A DNA stretch of 50,674 nt from Candidatus Zambryskiibacteriota bacterium (GCA_023267045.1 JAHFOB010000005.1:1-50674); one strand, 5' to 3'. Numbered from the stretch's first letter, positions 25,353 to 33,288 are shown. Numbers and translations: made by a program. The notes: generated by a model from the sequence alone, not told the origin.

Positions 25353-26236
25353 TAACTCAAACTTGCTACAATTTTACCGAGGTTGTCATACAAAACAATA
25401 TTTTCACGTCTATCTTTCCAAATATGATCAGCGTGTCTTAAGTAGACTCTCCATTCTGGCACATAGAAATCTTTATCATTTTTATGCGTATCGATACATG
25501 AGGCATAATTTATTTTTTTATAAATGAAAGTATTACATTCGTAGGACAAATTTGCGGGGAGGGGATCCGTCTGTATTCTACAGTTTGGGAAAGAATCAAT
25601 ATAGTCAAAACAGGCGTCATTATTTGGGCCATTTGGGATTGATGACAAATTTTCGTTTCTAGGAGAAGGGCATGAGCCACCAATATATGGAACAAATGTT
25701 TGGAATTGTCCCAAATAACCGGAGCATTTGTTTGATCTGAAACTCAAACCAATCGGCGACACTCCTGTGACCACGTACATAGTATCTCCTTTATTCAAAT
25801 AAATATTTTCTTCGCTATTTACCTGCCCACTAAAATAAAGATAATTACCTTTTGGTATTTTCACTAAATTTCCGCTACTCGTGCTTTTTAATGTCCAGCC
25901 GGTAATAGGAATAGATGTTGTGGCCGAGTAGTCCACTCGTAAAGCAACGTATTCTTGGTCTGGGGTGGTTGATCTGTTTATGTAGGCAATGCTAACAAGG
26001 CCGTAATATTGTGATCTAGTTTTTTTATCATTTTCCTCCTGGATTTGTTTTTGAAGAGTGTCTATTTGATATTGAGTTGTGTTTATTTGTTGCTGAATAT
26101 TTGTCTGTTTTTGTTCTGGGGTGGCGTTGCCGGATGACAACAGTCCATTGTTTCCGGAGCCTTTTGATCCACCAAAAAGAGCAATAGATATAATGCCAAG
26201 AAGGACAAGTAGGCCTATTCCATGGTCTTTATTCAT
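25349..26236 (-). CDS. Membrane-anchored protein with coiled coil and lamin-tail-like region
   Basis: 295 residues. A single N-terminal membrane segment (GIGLLVLLGIISIALFGG, about 6-23) is followed by a Gln-rich coiled coil (about 40-75) and an extracytoplasmic part. Residues about 78-180 resemble a lamin-tail domain (EYVALRVDYSATTSIPITGW). The rest has several Cys in pairs (CPSPRNEN, CFDYIDSFPNC), suggesting disulfides. Function unknown; probably a surface protein. A taaaat lies 6 nt before the ATG. Confidence 0.65.
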   Translation of the reverse strand: MNKDHGIGLLVLLGIISIALFGGSKGSGNNGLLSSGNATPEQKQTNIQQQINTTQYQIDTLQKQIQEENDKKTRSQYYGLVSIAYINRSTTPDQEYVALRVDYSATTSIPITGWTLKSTSSGNLVKIPKGNYLYFSGQVNSEENIYLNKGDTMYVVTGVSPIGLSFRSNKCSGYLGQFQTFVPYIGGSCPSPRNENLSSIPNGPNNDACFDYIDSFPNCRIQTDPLPANLSYECNTFIYKKINYASCIDTHKNDKDFYVPEWRVYLRHADHIWKDRRENIVLYDNLGKIVASLSY

Positions 26237-26256
26237 AGATCTATTTTACTACAAAT

Positions 26257-27156
26257 TTATTTTTGGTGCTTACTACAAAAATGCGCGCTTCTACCGCCTA
26301 TAACTTTTCGGAGTATTGTTCCGCCACAGCCTTTTTTTAGGCATTTCTGTTTTGTTCGTCTGTATACTTTGTGTGCATTTTGGAAATTACCTTTTTGTCC
26401 ATAAATATTCCGATAATCTGACATTGAATCTCCCCCCATTTCTATTCCGGACTCAAGTATTTTTTTCATGTTAATCCACATAGTTTTTAGATCTGAGTCA
26501 CTTATTTTTTCAGTTTTTCTTTCAGGATGGATGCTGGATGCCCAAAGTATTTCATCTGAATAAATATTTCCTATTCCCGCTAAAACAGTTTGGTCCATTA
26601 GGACAGTTTTTATTTTCTTACCCTTTTTTGTATTGATTTGTTTTTTGAAAGTATCAAAACTCAAATCTTGCAAGGGTTCTGGACCGAGTGGCTCTAAATC
26701 TACCAAGTCACTTCTTTTTGCTGTTTCAAAAAGTATTACCTTCGCGAATTTACGCATATCTGAAAAGGCCAAGTGTTTTCCGTTTGATAGGGAAAAAGTA
26801 AGATGGATAAACTGATTAAACGGGTCAGATAAAAGTTCCTCGTCACTTTTCCACTTTCCATTTTTAAAGTAATACTTTCCGTACAAGAGGTGGCCAGTCA
26901 TTTTCATATGAATAAGAATAGTTTTTCCTCCTGTGAGATGAATCAGGATATTTTTTCCTCTTCGCTCTGCGCTAAGAAATTTTTCTCCAGAAATTTCTTT
27001 TTTAAAATGATCAAAATACTTTTTGTTTTTAATGCTAATTTTACTTTTACTTGTTGTGCGCAAAAAATAGTCAGACCAAACATTTTTTATAGTTAGTTTT
27101 TGTAAGACTTCGTTCAGTCCTCTTACGGTTGTTGTAACCTCGGGAAGTTCAGGCAT
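26257..27156 (-). CDS. mutM: Formamidopyrimidine-DNA glycosylase
   Basis: Base-excision repair enzyme that removes oxidised purines such as 8-oxoguanine. The true start is ATG 27156: the mature enzyme must begin PELPEVTT, because Pro1 is the catalytic nucleophile, so the three extra residues MTF of the track are excluded. The H2TH region is GIGNIYSDEILW. The end carries the zinc finger: KVYRRTKQKCLKKGCGG ... HFCSKHQK. Length 299, slightly above the family average. Confidence 0.95.
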   Translation of the reverse strand: MPELPEVTTTVRGLNEVLQKLTIKNVWSDYFLRTTSKSKISIKNKKYFDHFKKEISGEKFLSAERRGKNILIHLTGGKTILIHMKMTGHLLYGKYYFKNGKWKSDEELLSDPFNQFIHLTFSLSNGKHLAFSDMRKFAKVILFETAKRSDLVDLEPLGPEPLQDLSFDTFKKQINTKKGKKIKTVLMDQTVLAGIGNIYSDEILWASSIHPERKTEKISDSDLKTMWINMKKILESGIEMGGDSMSDYRNIYGQKGNFQNAHKVYRRTKQKCLKKGCGGTILRKVIGGRSAHFCSKHQK

Positions 27157-27167
27157 AAAAGTCAAAT

Positions 27168-27280
27168 AATTTTACAATTTTTAATTTTACAATTTTTAAT
27201 CAATTTGCAATGAATAAATTTTCAAATTGAACCATTGAAAATTCAATGAAAATTGAGAATTGTAAATTGAAAATTTGAAA
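27168..27280. repeat. Dispersed AT-rich repeat, copy A
   Basis: Core tttttaatcaattt.caatga...cattgaaaattcaatgaaaattg..aattgtaaatt. It shares this with 44646-44756. It ends exactly at the ruvA stop codon and has internal palindromes. Confidence 0.75.
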
Positions 27281-27865
27281 CTACGATAGTAACTTTAGTG
27301 CTTTCTTTATTTTCTCACCAGTGTCTTTGGTATCAGAAACTTTTTTCAAAGCTTCACGAACTTCGCGTTCACCATAACCGAGAGATTTCAAAGCTTCTAG
27401 GGCGTCAACATCCCCAGAAACAGAAGCACTCATATCGACAGATAGTCCAACAAGTTTGTCTTTTAATTCAATAACAATTTTTTCAGCATTTTTCTTGCCG
27501 ATGCCCGAGACTTTTGTCAGATGACTCGTGTCTCCAGTTGAAATAGCGTGCCGGAGATTTCCGAGTGTTGCGATTGAAAGTATTGCCAAAGCGGATTTTG
27601 GCCCTATGCCGGAGACAGAAATAAGAAGTTCAAAGAAGTCCAGTTCTTCTTTTGTACCAAAACCATACAGGTCCAAAGCATTTTCACGGACAGCCAAATA
27701 TGTCCAAAACTCTGTCGTAGTCGACGCCTTATATGATTTATCGCCTGCGCTTCGCTTCGGCAAGGAAGTCGTGTTTGTATAAACTTTGTAGCCGACTCCA
27801 GATACATCTAAAATGACAGATTTGATGTCTTGATGTACCAACGTGCCCTTGAGGTGACCAATCAT
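27281..27865 (-). CDS. ruvA: Holliday junction DNA-binding protein RuvA
   Basis: 194 residues. OB domain MIGHLKGTLVHQDIKSVILDVSGVGYKVY, then helix-hairpin-helix motifs SVSGIGPKSALAIL and KVSGIGKKNAEKIV, and the small domain III (EALKSLGYGEREVREALKK) that contacts RuvB. The start is set at ATG 27865 (MIGHL) rather than the upstream GTG, since a -10 tacact ends 6 nt before it. A loop in domain I is several residues longer than usual (SLPKRSAGDKSYK) and is encoded by GC-rich, partly palindromic sequence. Confidence 0.93.
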   Translation of the reverse strand: MIGHLKGTLVHQDIKSVILDVSGVGYKVYTNTTSLPKRSAGDKSYKASTTTEFWTYLAVRENALDLYGFGTKEELDFFELLISVSGIGPKSALAILSIATLGNLRHAISTGDTSHLTKVSGIGKKNAEKIVIELKDKLVGLSVDMSASVSGDVDALEALKSLGYGEREVREALKKVSDTKDTGEKIKKALKLLS

Positions 27866-27895
27866 AGGCACAGTGTACCTTAATTTTTAGAAATG

Positions 27896-27933
27896 AAAAA
27901 GCGCCAATGTAATAATTACAATTTGGCGTTTTT
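27896..27933 (-). terminator. Bidirectional terminator
   Basis: aaaaacgccaaat / attggcgcttttt hairpin. It ends the minus-strand 42-residue ORF unit and sits just upstream of ruvA. Confidence 0.75.
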
Positions 27934-28008
27934 CTATCATGCTATGCATGACGAAATTTATTGTTTTGCTCACTATAGTAGTAAAACAATAAATATAACG
28001 AACAGGTC

Positions 28009-28137
28009 TTACTTTGAGTCGTACTTGCGGAGGAAGTCCAACAGATCTCCGAGAGGAACTTTCACTTCGAGCAGTCTCTCGAGCTCGGATTTCTGCGGGG
28101 TTACAGGGACGATTGCACCGTGACTTCGAAATAACAT
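28009..28137 (-). CDS. 42-residue GC-rich orphan small protein
   Basis: Missing from the ORF track because of its length. A strong Shine-Dalgarno site (taggaggcc) lies 3 nt before ATG 28137. The product reads MLFRSHGAIVPVTPQKSELE... and ends LLDFLRKYDSK; the second half is a charged helix. The unit has its own consensus promoter (28176-28204) and a terminator at 27896. A hairpin with arms tattgtttt / aaaacaata follows the stop. Its composition and signals resemble the orphan unit at 19190-20101 and not the host genes. Function unknown. Confidence 0.6.
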   Translation of the reverse strand: MLFRSHGAIVPVTPQKSELERLLEVKVPLGDLLDFLRKYDSK

Positions 28138-28175
28138 CTGGCCTCCTATTTGAAAGACTCAAAGAACTACCCTGC

Positions 28176-28204
28176 ATCATAGCATGTCTGTAGTATAAAG
28201 TCAA
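28176..28204 (-). promoter_or_regulatory. Consensus promoter of the 42-residue ORF
   Basis: Minus strand TTGACT, 17 bp, TATGAT. Confidence 0.75.
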
Positions 28205-28214
28205 GAAGAAAAAA

Positions 28215-28243
28215 TTGCTAAAAAATGATTTATCTGTTACTAT
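28215..28243 (+). promoter_or_regulatory. rpsT promoter (leaderless)
   Basis: TTGCTA, 17 bp, tgt-TACTAT; ATG 28251 follows after 7 nt. Confidence 0.65.
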
Positions 28244-28250
28244 CTTCTTC

Positions 28251-28511
28251 ATGCCGATTACAGCATCAGCCAAAAAGGCTCTCCGATCGTCTGCCAAAAA
28301 GCAGGACTTTAATTCTGTAAAAAAAGATCTCATAAACAAAGTCGTCAAAAAAGTTAAAAAGCTAGTATCTGAAAAGAAAATAAAAGAGGCTATGGCAATG
28401 ATGTCAGAAGTTCAAAAAACTTTTGATAAAGCTGTTAAGACTGGATTATTGAAACTGAACACCGCTTCTCGAAAGAAATCTCGAATTTTCGCCATGATAA
28501 AGAGGGGGTAG
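28251..28511 (+). CDS. rpsT: 30S ribosomal protein S20
   Basis: 86 residues, the usual size. The Lys/Ser-rich helical protein MPITASAKKALRSSAKK binds 16S rRNA and is needed for 30S assembly. The ORF track begins 12 codons earlier, but that region is the promoter; ATG 28251 lies at the expected transcription start. The helices NKVVKKVKKLV and the closing LNTASRKKSRIFAMIKR match the family. A terminator follows directly. Confidence 0.92.
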   Translation: MPITASAKKALRSSAKKQDFNSVKKDLINKVVKKVKKLVSEKKIKEAMAMMSEVQKTFDKAVKTGLLKLNTASRKKSRIFAMIKRG

Positions 28512-28522
28512 GAAGAGCAAAC

Positions 28523-28560
28523 AAAAACCACCCAGTTACTGACAACTGGGTGGTTTTTTG
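28523..28560 (+). terminator. rpsT terminator, abutting the next promoter
   Basis: aaaaccacccagtt / aactgggtggtttttt. Its T-run runs straight into tgg-tataat of the downstream gene. Confidence 0.9.
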
Positions 28561-28567
28561 GTATAAT
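28559..28567 (+). promoter_or_regulatory. Extended -10 promoter of the 28576 gene
   Basis: tgg-tataat, 8 nt before the ATG; it overlaps the end of the rpsT terminator. Confidence 0.55.
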
Positions 28568-28575
28568 AAAGTGTT

Positions 28576-28983
28576 ATGGCAAAGCTAAAAGATGACAAAT
28601 TAATAAGCGTTGACATCTGGAGACACCTCGTTAACTTTTGGGCTATTGTTCTTTATGTTTTAATACTGGCTGATTTTTTTACACGAAATGGCTTGGTTGA
28701 TTTTCTCGGGCCGATCTCTTCCATATACATCGCAGTTCTAGCCGTGTACTCCACACAAAAAGAATTTGAACGATGGCATGATTATAATATCGGCAGACAC
28801 CCAGGAGAGGTTTACGTTTTTGTCTGGACAGTTTTGATCATCATACTCCTTGCTCTAGAAGTTATATATCGTCATGTCTACAAACTTCCAGGTGAAGTTT
28901 TCATGACATATATTGTTGTTATTGGTATTTTAGCGATTACAAAAAGATCAAAATCCTCCTATCTTTCAAAAAAGAGAAAATAA
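28576..28983 (+). CDS. Small integral membrane protein, unknown
   Basis: 135 residues with about four hydrophobic segments (FWAIVLYVLILADFF, FLGPISSIYIAVLAVY, VFVWTVLIIILLALEVIY, VFMTYIVVIGILAI) and a basic C-terminus (KRSKSSYLSKKRK). The charged turn TQKEFERWHDYNIGRHPGE lies between helices 2 and 3. No family recognised. It is transcribed separately from rpsT. Confidence 0.7.
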   Translation: MAKLKDDKLISVDIWRHLVNFWAIVLYVLILADFFTRNGLVDFLGPISSIYIAVLAVYSTQKEFERWHDYNIGRHPGEVYVFVWTVLIIILLALEVIYRHVYKLPGEVFMTYIVVIGILAITKRSKSSYLSKKRK

Positions 28984-29042
28984 TATATTTTTTATCTAAC
29001 AATATAGATTTAGCAATGATTTTGTGTTAGTTTTGTTATATT

Positions 29043-29114
29043 GCTCTCGTAGTTTAATGGATAAAATGTTGGCCTGCGAAGCTGGCGATTCCAGTTCGAT
29101 TCTGGACGAGAGCA
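29043..29114 (+). tRNA. tRNA-Arg (anticodon GCG)
   Basis: Acceptor gctctcg/cgagagc, D-stem gttt/aaat, anticodon loop ctgcgaa, T-arm tccag ttcgatt ctgga. CCA is not encoded. GCG as an Arg anticodon is unusual in bacteria, which normally read CGN with ACG modified to inosine. Confidence 0.85.
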
Positions 29115-29118
29115 CAAG

Positions 29119-29574
29119 TTAGAAACCAAAGTAGAAAAGAATTTTTTCAAATAAAGGTTCAGTGTGTTCTTCTTCTGGTAAATGTCCAGATAGTTTTGCG
29201 TGGACTTGCTCTACTGTGACATCTTCAATAAAAATAACAATGAAAGGTGAAAAAACTTTTTTTGATTTAAGCAATATTTTCGGATGAATCTCGCGAGTTT
29301 CAATCCAAAACGATTCTATATTTCCATAGACATAGCGTGTTCTACCGACAGTTATCCCAAGATCATCTATAACTATTTCTATAATTATTGGTTTTTTTGA
29401 TGCAAAAAGAGAAAGGGTAAACGAAGAAACCATAATTAAAATAGCAAATATTACATTATTTAGAATTATTGAAATGAGCGCAATAGAAATAGTGACAATA
29501 GCAACTATCCAATACCAATCAGCGGTTTTTTCTCTATGCAAATATTCGACGGTATGCCAGGAAAGTTTTTCCAT
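29119..29574 (-). CDS. Membrane protein with two N-terminal helices and a PH-like domain
   Basis: 151 residues. Two hydrophobic segments (YWIVAIVTISIALISIIL and AILIMVSSFTLSLFA) are followed by a beta-rich soluble domain (IIIEIVIDDLGITVGRTRYVYGNIESFWIE) that resembles bacterial PH-like membrane proteins. Its ATG overlaps the TAA of the upstream DoxX-like gene (taatg), so the two are translated together. Confidence 0.6.
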   Translation of the reverse strand: MEKLSWHTVEYLHREKTADWYWIVAIVTISIALISIILNNVIFAILIMVSSFTLSLFASKKPIIIEIVIDDLGITVGRTRYVYGNIESFWIETREIHPKILLKSKKVFSPFIVIFIEDVTVEQVHAKLSGHLPEEEHTEPLFEKILFYFGF

Positions 29575-30017
29575 TATTGTGTTAATAGGGGATCAGGGAC
29601 TTTTGATTTGAGTGGAGTTATAGTTGACCAAATAGATAGAGCGCAGGCGATAAGAGCAATATTTTTTATTATGTATTGCCCTTCTAGAGTTGGAACCATA
29701 AAATGTGTCCAAACTTCTGACATCACAAAAATAGGAAGTATTGTTGTGACCATATGAAAAGCAAAAAGACTTAAAGCCCACCTCTCCCATCCTGGGAGTA
29801 TAAATAATAGTCCGATGAGCATCTCAAAAAGTCCGAAGAGAACTATAAAAATTCCGAAAGATATAAAAGGCATCATGTGCGCCATGGTTTTATCAAAAAG
29901 AGTGTGGACCATCGTGCTCGCTGGACTTTGTCCTATAACTTTTAGAAATCCAAACCAAAAGTAAATAATAAACAAAGCGATTCTTGATATAAGAATAGAA
30001 AGGTGTTTTATTTTCAT
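29574..30017 (-). CDS. DoxX/DUF417-like membrane protein
   Basis: 147 residues, four membrane segments. The first contains ALFIIYFWFGFLKVIGQSPAS, a pattern of the DoxX/YkgB group; FGLFEMLIGLLFILPGWERWA forms the second repeat. Function uncertain. The extended -10 tgg-tataat on the minus strand is 6 nt before the ATG, so it is probably leaderless. Confidence 0.65.
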   Translation of the reverse strand: MKIKHLSILISRIALFIIYFWFGFLKVIGQSPASTMVHTLFDKTMAHMMPFISFGIFIVLFGLFEMLIGLLFILPGWERWALSLFAFHMVTTILPIFVMSEVWTHFMVPTLEGQYIIKNIALIACALSIWSTITPLKSKVPDPLLTQ

Positions 30018-30023
30018 GGGTTA

Positions 30024-30032
30024 ATTATACCA
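30024..30032 (-). promoter_or_regulatory. Extended -10 promoter of the DoxX-like operon (leaderless)
   Basis: Minus strand tgg-tataat, 6 nt before ATG 30017. Confidence 0.6.
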
Positions 30033-30123
30033 TTTTTACAACAAGCAAAAAACCCTTTTTGAAAAATTGCGGGAGTGGTTAGATGCGTTTAGAACTGTGG
30101 AGTGGAAGAGTATACAGCAAGAA

Positions 30124-30672
30124 TTACGCCTTATGCCATTCTTTAGCTAACAAGCTATAAACCTCTAAATCTACAAAATGGTCATAAAGCCATTCACCTT
30201 CACGAGCAATACCTTCAAAGATAAAACCAAGTTTTTTGGGAATAGCGGAACTTTTTGTGTTTCCAGTCGCACAAGTGATTTCAATGCGATTTAGTCCCAT
30301 TTCTGTAAATGCATAATCTATCACCGCTTTCAAAGTGTCAGTTACAATACCTTTACCTTGTAACTCTTCTCCAACCCAGTAAGCAATAGAGGTTTTCTTA
30401 TTTGCTGTATCCCAAGGATATAATCCAATTCCTCCAATGTGTTGATTGTTATAGAAAATGCCAAAATCAAGACCTTCTTTGTTGGCAAATCTTTTATTAC
30501 TGTCTATTATGTATTTCTCTGTATCCGCTACACTTTTATCATCATCAAGCCACCCAAGCCATTGTCGTAGATAGGTATCGTTCTTTCTAGTTAACTCAAA
30601 GAAAATTCCCGCATCAGATGGTTCTAGTGTTCGTAGTTCAAGATTTTCTCTAACTGGCAGAGTAAGTTTCAT
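30124..30672 (-). CDS. GNAT N-acetyltransferase, RimJ/RimL type
   Basis: 182 residues. The order of elements is typical: LELRTLEPSDAGIFFELTRKN, HIGGIGLYPWDTANKKTSIAYWVGEELQGKGIVTDTLKAVIDYAF (acetyl-CoA binding region with Q-x-x-G-K-G), then LNRIEITCATGNTKSSAIPKKLGFIFEG. Members acetylate ribosomal proteins or small molecules; no substrate can be assigned. A minus-strand tga-tatact sits 6 nt before the ATG. Its stop codon touches the presumed left end of the mobile element. Confidence 0.88.
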   Translation of the reverse strand: MKLTLPVRENLELRTLEPSDAGIFFELTRKNDTYLRQWLGWLDDDKSVADTEKYIIDSNKRFANKEGLDFGIFYNNQHIGGIGLYPWDTANKKTSIAYWVGEELQGKGIVTDTLKAVIDYAFTEMGLNRIEITCATGNTKSSAIPKKLGFIFEGIAREGEWLYDHFVDLEVYSLLAKEWHKA

Positions 30673-30678
30673 AAAATT

Positions 30679-30687
30679 AGTATATCA
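30679..30687 (-). promoter_or_regulatory. Extended -10 promoter of the GNAT gene (leaderless)
   Basis: Minus strand tga-tatact, 6 nt before ATG 30672. Confidence 0.6.
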
Positions 30688-30704
30688 AATAAGTTCGTAT
30701 CTTT

Positions 30705-31145
30705 TTATTCCTCAACCTCAATATATTCCAATTTAGCTTGGATAATATCTTTGAAATGAGCTTGTTTCAAAGGATATTCCTTACCATTTGGACAGTAGTA
30801 CTTTTGTTGTTCTTCTTTAGCAGTAAAAACAATGAAGGGCACATACTTTAATGGCTTTTTATCTTTTATATACATTCCAAAAATAATTCTTAATCCTTCG
30901 CTAGGAGACATTCTTGGATTTGTAACAGCACATCTGTCTTTATAAAAAAACACTTTTACATTGTCAGGTAACTCTACTTTATAAAGAAACGCTTGTGCCA
31001 AAGGAACTTGATATTCACTATTTATTCTCTCGTTTATTTTTCCTCTGAAAATCTTATAGTGATTTTCAAGGTCTTTCTCTAAGCTGTGTAATTTCTTCAG
31101 TCTTTTTATGTCTCTTTTGACATAAGGGCCCAGAGAGTATTCCAT
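30705..31145 (-). CDS. Predicted RelE/HigB-like toxin paired with a Panacea antitoxin
   Basis: 146 residues. The N-terminus has basic helices (VKRDIKRLKKLHSLEKDLENH). The central strand pattern EGLRIIFGMYIKDKKPLKYVPFIVFTAKEEQQ resembles the RelE/HigB fold, where an R-I-I-F strand is followed by a hydrophobic strand and a Lys-rich end. The fold call is weak by sequence alone, but the position 12 nt downstream of a Panacea gene in the same operon supports a toxin. It would act as a ribosome-dependent or similar growth inhibitor; this is inference. Confidence 0.55.
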   Translation of the reverse strand: MEYSLGPYVKRDIKRLKKLHSLEKDLENHYKIFRGKINERINSEYQVPLAQAFLYKVELPDNVKVFFYKDRCAVTNPRMSPSEGLRIIFGMYIKDKKPLKYVPFIVFTAKEEQQKYYCPNGKEYPLKQAHFKDIIQAKLEYIEVEE

Positions 31146-31157
31146 ATCAGTAAAAAG

Positions 31158-31715
31158 CTAGTAGGCCAGTTTTAGTAAATTTTCTTCAGCTTTTTTACTG
31201 AATGAAATAAGTTTTGGGACGGCCTCGTCTTCCTCCTCTTCATCTGAACCATCATCTCTATAAGACACAAAACTAAAGTCTAAAATTTCATTTTGTTTTT
31301 CAGCAGATAGGTATACAGGGTCTCTATGTGCCAAAGTGCAGATTTCTTTTACCGTTAGTTTGTAGTATTTATCACAGGTTGTGTTCACTGCATCAATCTG
31401 TTGGTTGTCTAGATGTTTGAGGTCGTAGTTTTTCAATGCAACATAAGTTCCATTCTCTCCTTTTGTTATGTATCCATCGTCAACAAGCTCTTCTAGAGCT
31501 TGTTTTGCAAGGTTGTATGTAGGAGTTGGGCCTCTTTGGTTTTTTATATAAGGAACTGATGTAAGAGGGATTTGATATTTCTGGAAGTAGTCAGTATCAC
31601 AGAAAAATGTCAGCTTCCATAGTTTTGTCTCAAAAAGCTGGTTATTATAGTTTTCACAGATATACCAGATGAGTTCCTTAAATTTCTCCTTTTTTTGTTG
31701 GGTTTTAGAGCTCAT
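31158..31715 (-). CDS. Panacea-domain (DUF4065/SocA-like) antitoxin
   Basis: About 185 residues from ATG 31715. The Panacea signature is visible: KLWKLTFFCDTDYFQKYQIPLTSVPYIKNQRGPTP, then ALEELVDDGYI. The domain neutralises many unrelated toxins encoded next to it. The C-terminal tail has a strongly acidic stretch (DDGSDEEEEDEA). The start is moved from 31730 to 31715, because tatgat (minus strand, plus 31722-31727) ends 6 nt before the latter. It precedes the predicted toxin in the operon, the usual order for antitoxin-first pairs. Confidence 0.72.
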   Translation of the reverse strand: MSSKTQQKKEKFKELIWYICENYNNQLFETKLWKLTFFCDTDYFQKYQIPLTSVPYIKNQRGPTPTYNLAKQALEELVDDGYITKGENGTYVALKNYDLKHLDNQQIDAVNTTCDKYYKLTVKEICTLAHRDPVYLSAEKQNEILDFSFVSYRDDGSDEEEEDEAVPKLISFSKKAEENLLKLAY

Positions 31716-31845
31716 TTTACTATCATACATATTATACTTTGTGGTTCCGATGAAGTAAACGAATAGCCCTTGATAATACGGATTTTAGACCTTTCTGCAA
31801 CCTAGTAGCTTGATATTCTTAGCTTTGTAAACTAATGTAAAGAAT

Positions 31846-33225
31846 ATGGAAAGAGCTTTGAAAGGCAACTATTTTGCCGAAGACTTAACACAGAAGAAGC
31901 TGATAGATGACGGCTCCCTGTATGTTTACCAGAGCATACTAGCTGGTCGTTATTCGTTCACAGACCCTATGGGCACTTTTACTGCCTATATTTTGTCCGT
32001 TCCTCTTGAATGGAACAATCTTGATATTGTGAAGTTTATTATCGCAGTAATAAACAAGTATGACTTAAAAATAAGTTATATAAATGTCATATCTAATGCA
32101 ATATCAGATGATTATGTTATAGATATGCCCAAAGAGCTGAAGAAAGCAAAAGAAAGTGGTTCAGAACTGCATACAAATAAGTTTGAGTTCAAGGGAAATA
32201 AAATTGTTACAACCTATCAAGGTGCTTATGCTTGGGCACAAAACTATATTGAAGATAAAAATCCTTTTGACCCTCAACTTCAACGAGTTATAAAAGGTCT
32301 TTTTACAAATACAGCTACAATTGATGACATTTTATTTACCATTGAACATTCAAAGTATTGGGAAGGAAATATCTTAACTCCAAAAAATAAAAATGTAGAT
32401 AAGTATCTATACGCACAGGAGCTATTTAAGAAGTTGCTTGAATTTATATCTATACATATTGACCTTAAGTCAGAAGGTTTAGATAAGATGAAAAAAGATG
32501 TAGAACAGTATATGGAATGGTTTATTCAAGACACCCTTAAAAAAGAGAGTTACAGAAAATCTCTTGGAAATACAAATGTAAAAACCAATCCAAATGTTTT
32601 TACATTTGAAAAGCACAAAGAGATTTTTTTGGAAAAGATGAAGCAAGAGTTTTCAAAGTTTGGAAATGAGTTTGTTATTGAGGATACATTTGACGAACCT
32701 TTTGAGTCAGAACGAATTAGTGAAGAAGAGTTGAGAGCTAGATACAAAAAGAAAGAATTTTTATTCTTTCATACCATATTTGCATTAAACAGACTGAATT
32801 TAATCAAGATATTATCTCTTGGTTCAAATTGGGATTATCACGAAGATTACCCTGTATCTTATGAAGCAAGGATTAGACTCCTTCCGTCTTTACTGACTCA
32901 ATTTGGTTCAAAAAGTGAACAATATGCTATAAGATTTGATACAAACAAATCTCGTTTGTATTTTAAGGATAAAGAAATAAAAATAAAAAAATTTAGCGAC
33001 CAATATCACATATTGAGAATAATGTTTGAAAACCCAAAAGACCTAGCTGATGAATGGTTTTTCTCGCTTGTTGCAGAGAAATACGACTCGTCTGGGCATT
33101 TTTCAGATAAGAAGTTCTACAATGCAATCTACCAGATAAATCTAAAGCTTGGTCGTCTTGGAATAGATGATTTGTTCATTACTACTCGTCAGTCAGTAAA
33201 GATAAACGAGAAGTATATGTCTTAA
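31846..33225 (+). CDS. Unknown element protein with C-terminal winged-helix-like region
   Basis: 459 residues, no family recognised. The first 120 residues are mixed alpha/beta, the middle (about 190-310) is strongly helical and charged (KKDVEQYMEWFIQDTLKK). The last 90 residues (RLYFKDKEIKIKKFSDQYHILRIMF ... KFYNAIYQINLKLGRLGI) look like the winged-helix module seen at the end of response regulators. It is divergent from the TA operon and lies just upstream of the CTTAAG repeats and rep, so a regulatory role in replication or transfer is plausible. Confidence 0.6.
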   Translation: MERALKGNYFAEDLTQKKLIDDGSLYVYQSILAGRYSFTDPMGTFTAYILSVPLEWNNLDIVKFIIAVINKYDLKISYINVISNAISDDYVIDMPKELKKAKESGSELHTNKFEFKGNKIVTTYQGAYAWAQNYIEDKNPFDPQLQRVIKGLFTNTATIDDILFTIEHSKYWEGNILTPKNKNVDKYLYAQELFKKLLEFISIHIDLKSEGLDKMKKDVEQYMEWFIQDTLKKESYRKSLGNTNVKTNPNVFTFEKHKEIFLEKMKQEFSKFGNEFVIEDTFDEPFESERISEEELRARYKKKEFLFFHTIFALNRLNLIKILSLGSNWDYHEDYPVSYEARIRLLPSLLTQFGSKSEQYAIRFDTNKSRLYFKDKEIKIKKFSDQYHILRIMFENPKDLADEWFFSLVAEKYDSSGHFSDKKFYNAIYQINLKLGRLGIDDLFITTRQSVKINEKYMS

Positions 33226-33247
33226 GATTGTCTTAAGTCGTCTTAAG
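33221..33247. promoter_or_regulatory. Three CTTAAG repeats at helical spacing (iteron/operator-like)
   Basis: CTTAAG at 33221, 33232 and 33242, 11 and 10 bp apart, so all face the same side of the helix. An extended -10 (tgc-tatacc) follows at about 33255, and a small hairpin (accctgaag / ccttcgggt) precedes ATG 33289. Likely a binding site for Rep or the upstream winged-helix-like protein. Confidence 0.55.
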
Positions 33248-33288
33248 TAGACATTGCTATACCCTGAAGTGAACCTTCGGGTTATTTT

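Noticed and set aside
27887-28348. 153-residue minus-strand ORF
   Set aside because: It runs through a terminator, the small ORF unit, its promoter and the rpsT start; the 42-residue frame with a real ribosome site explains the region better.
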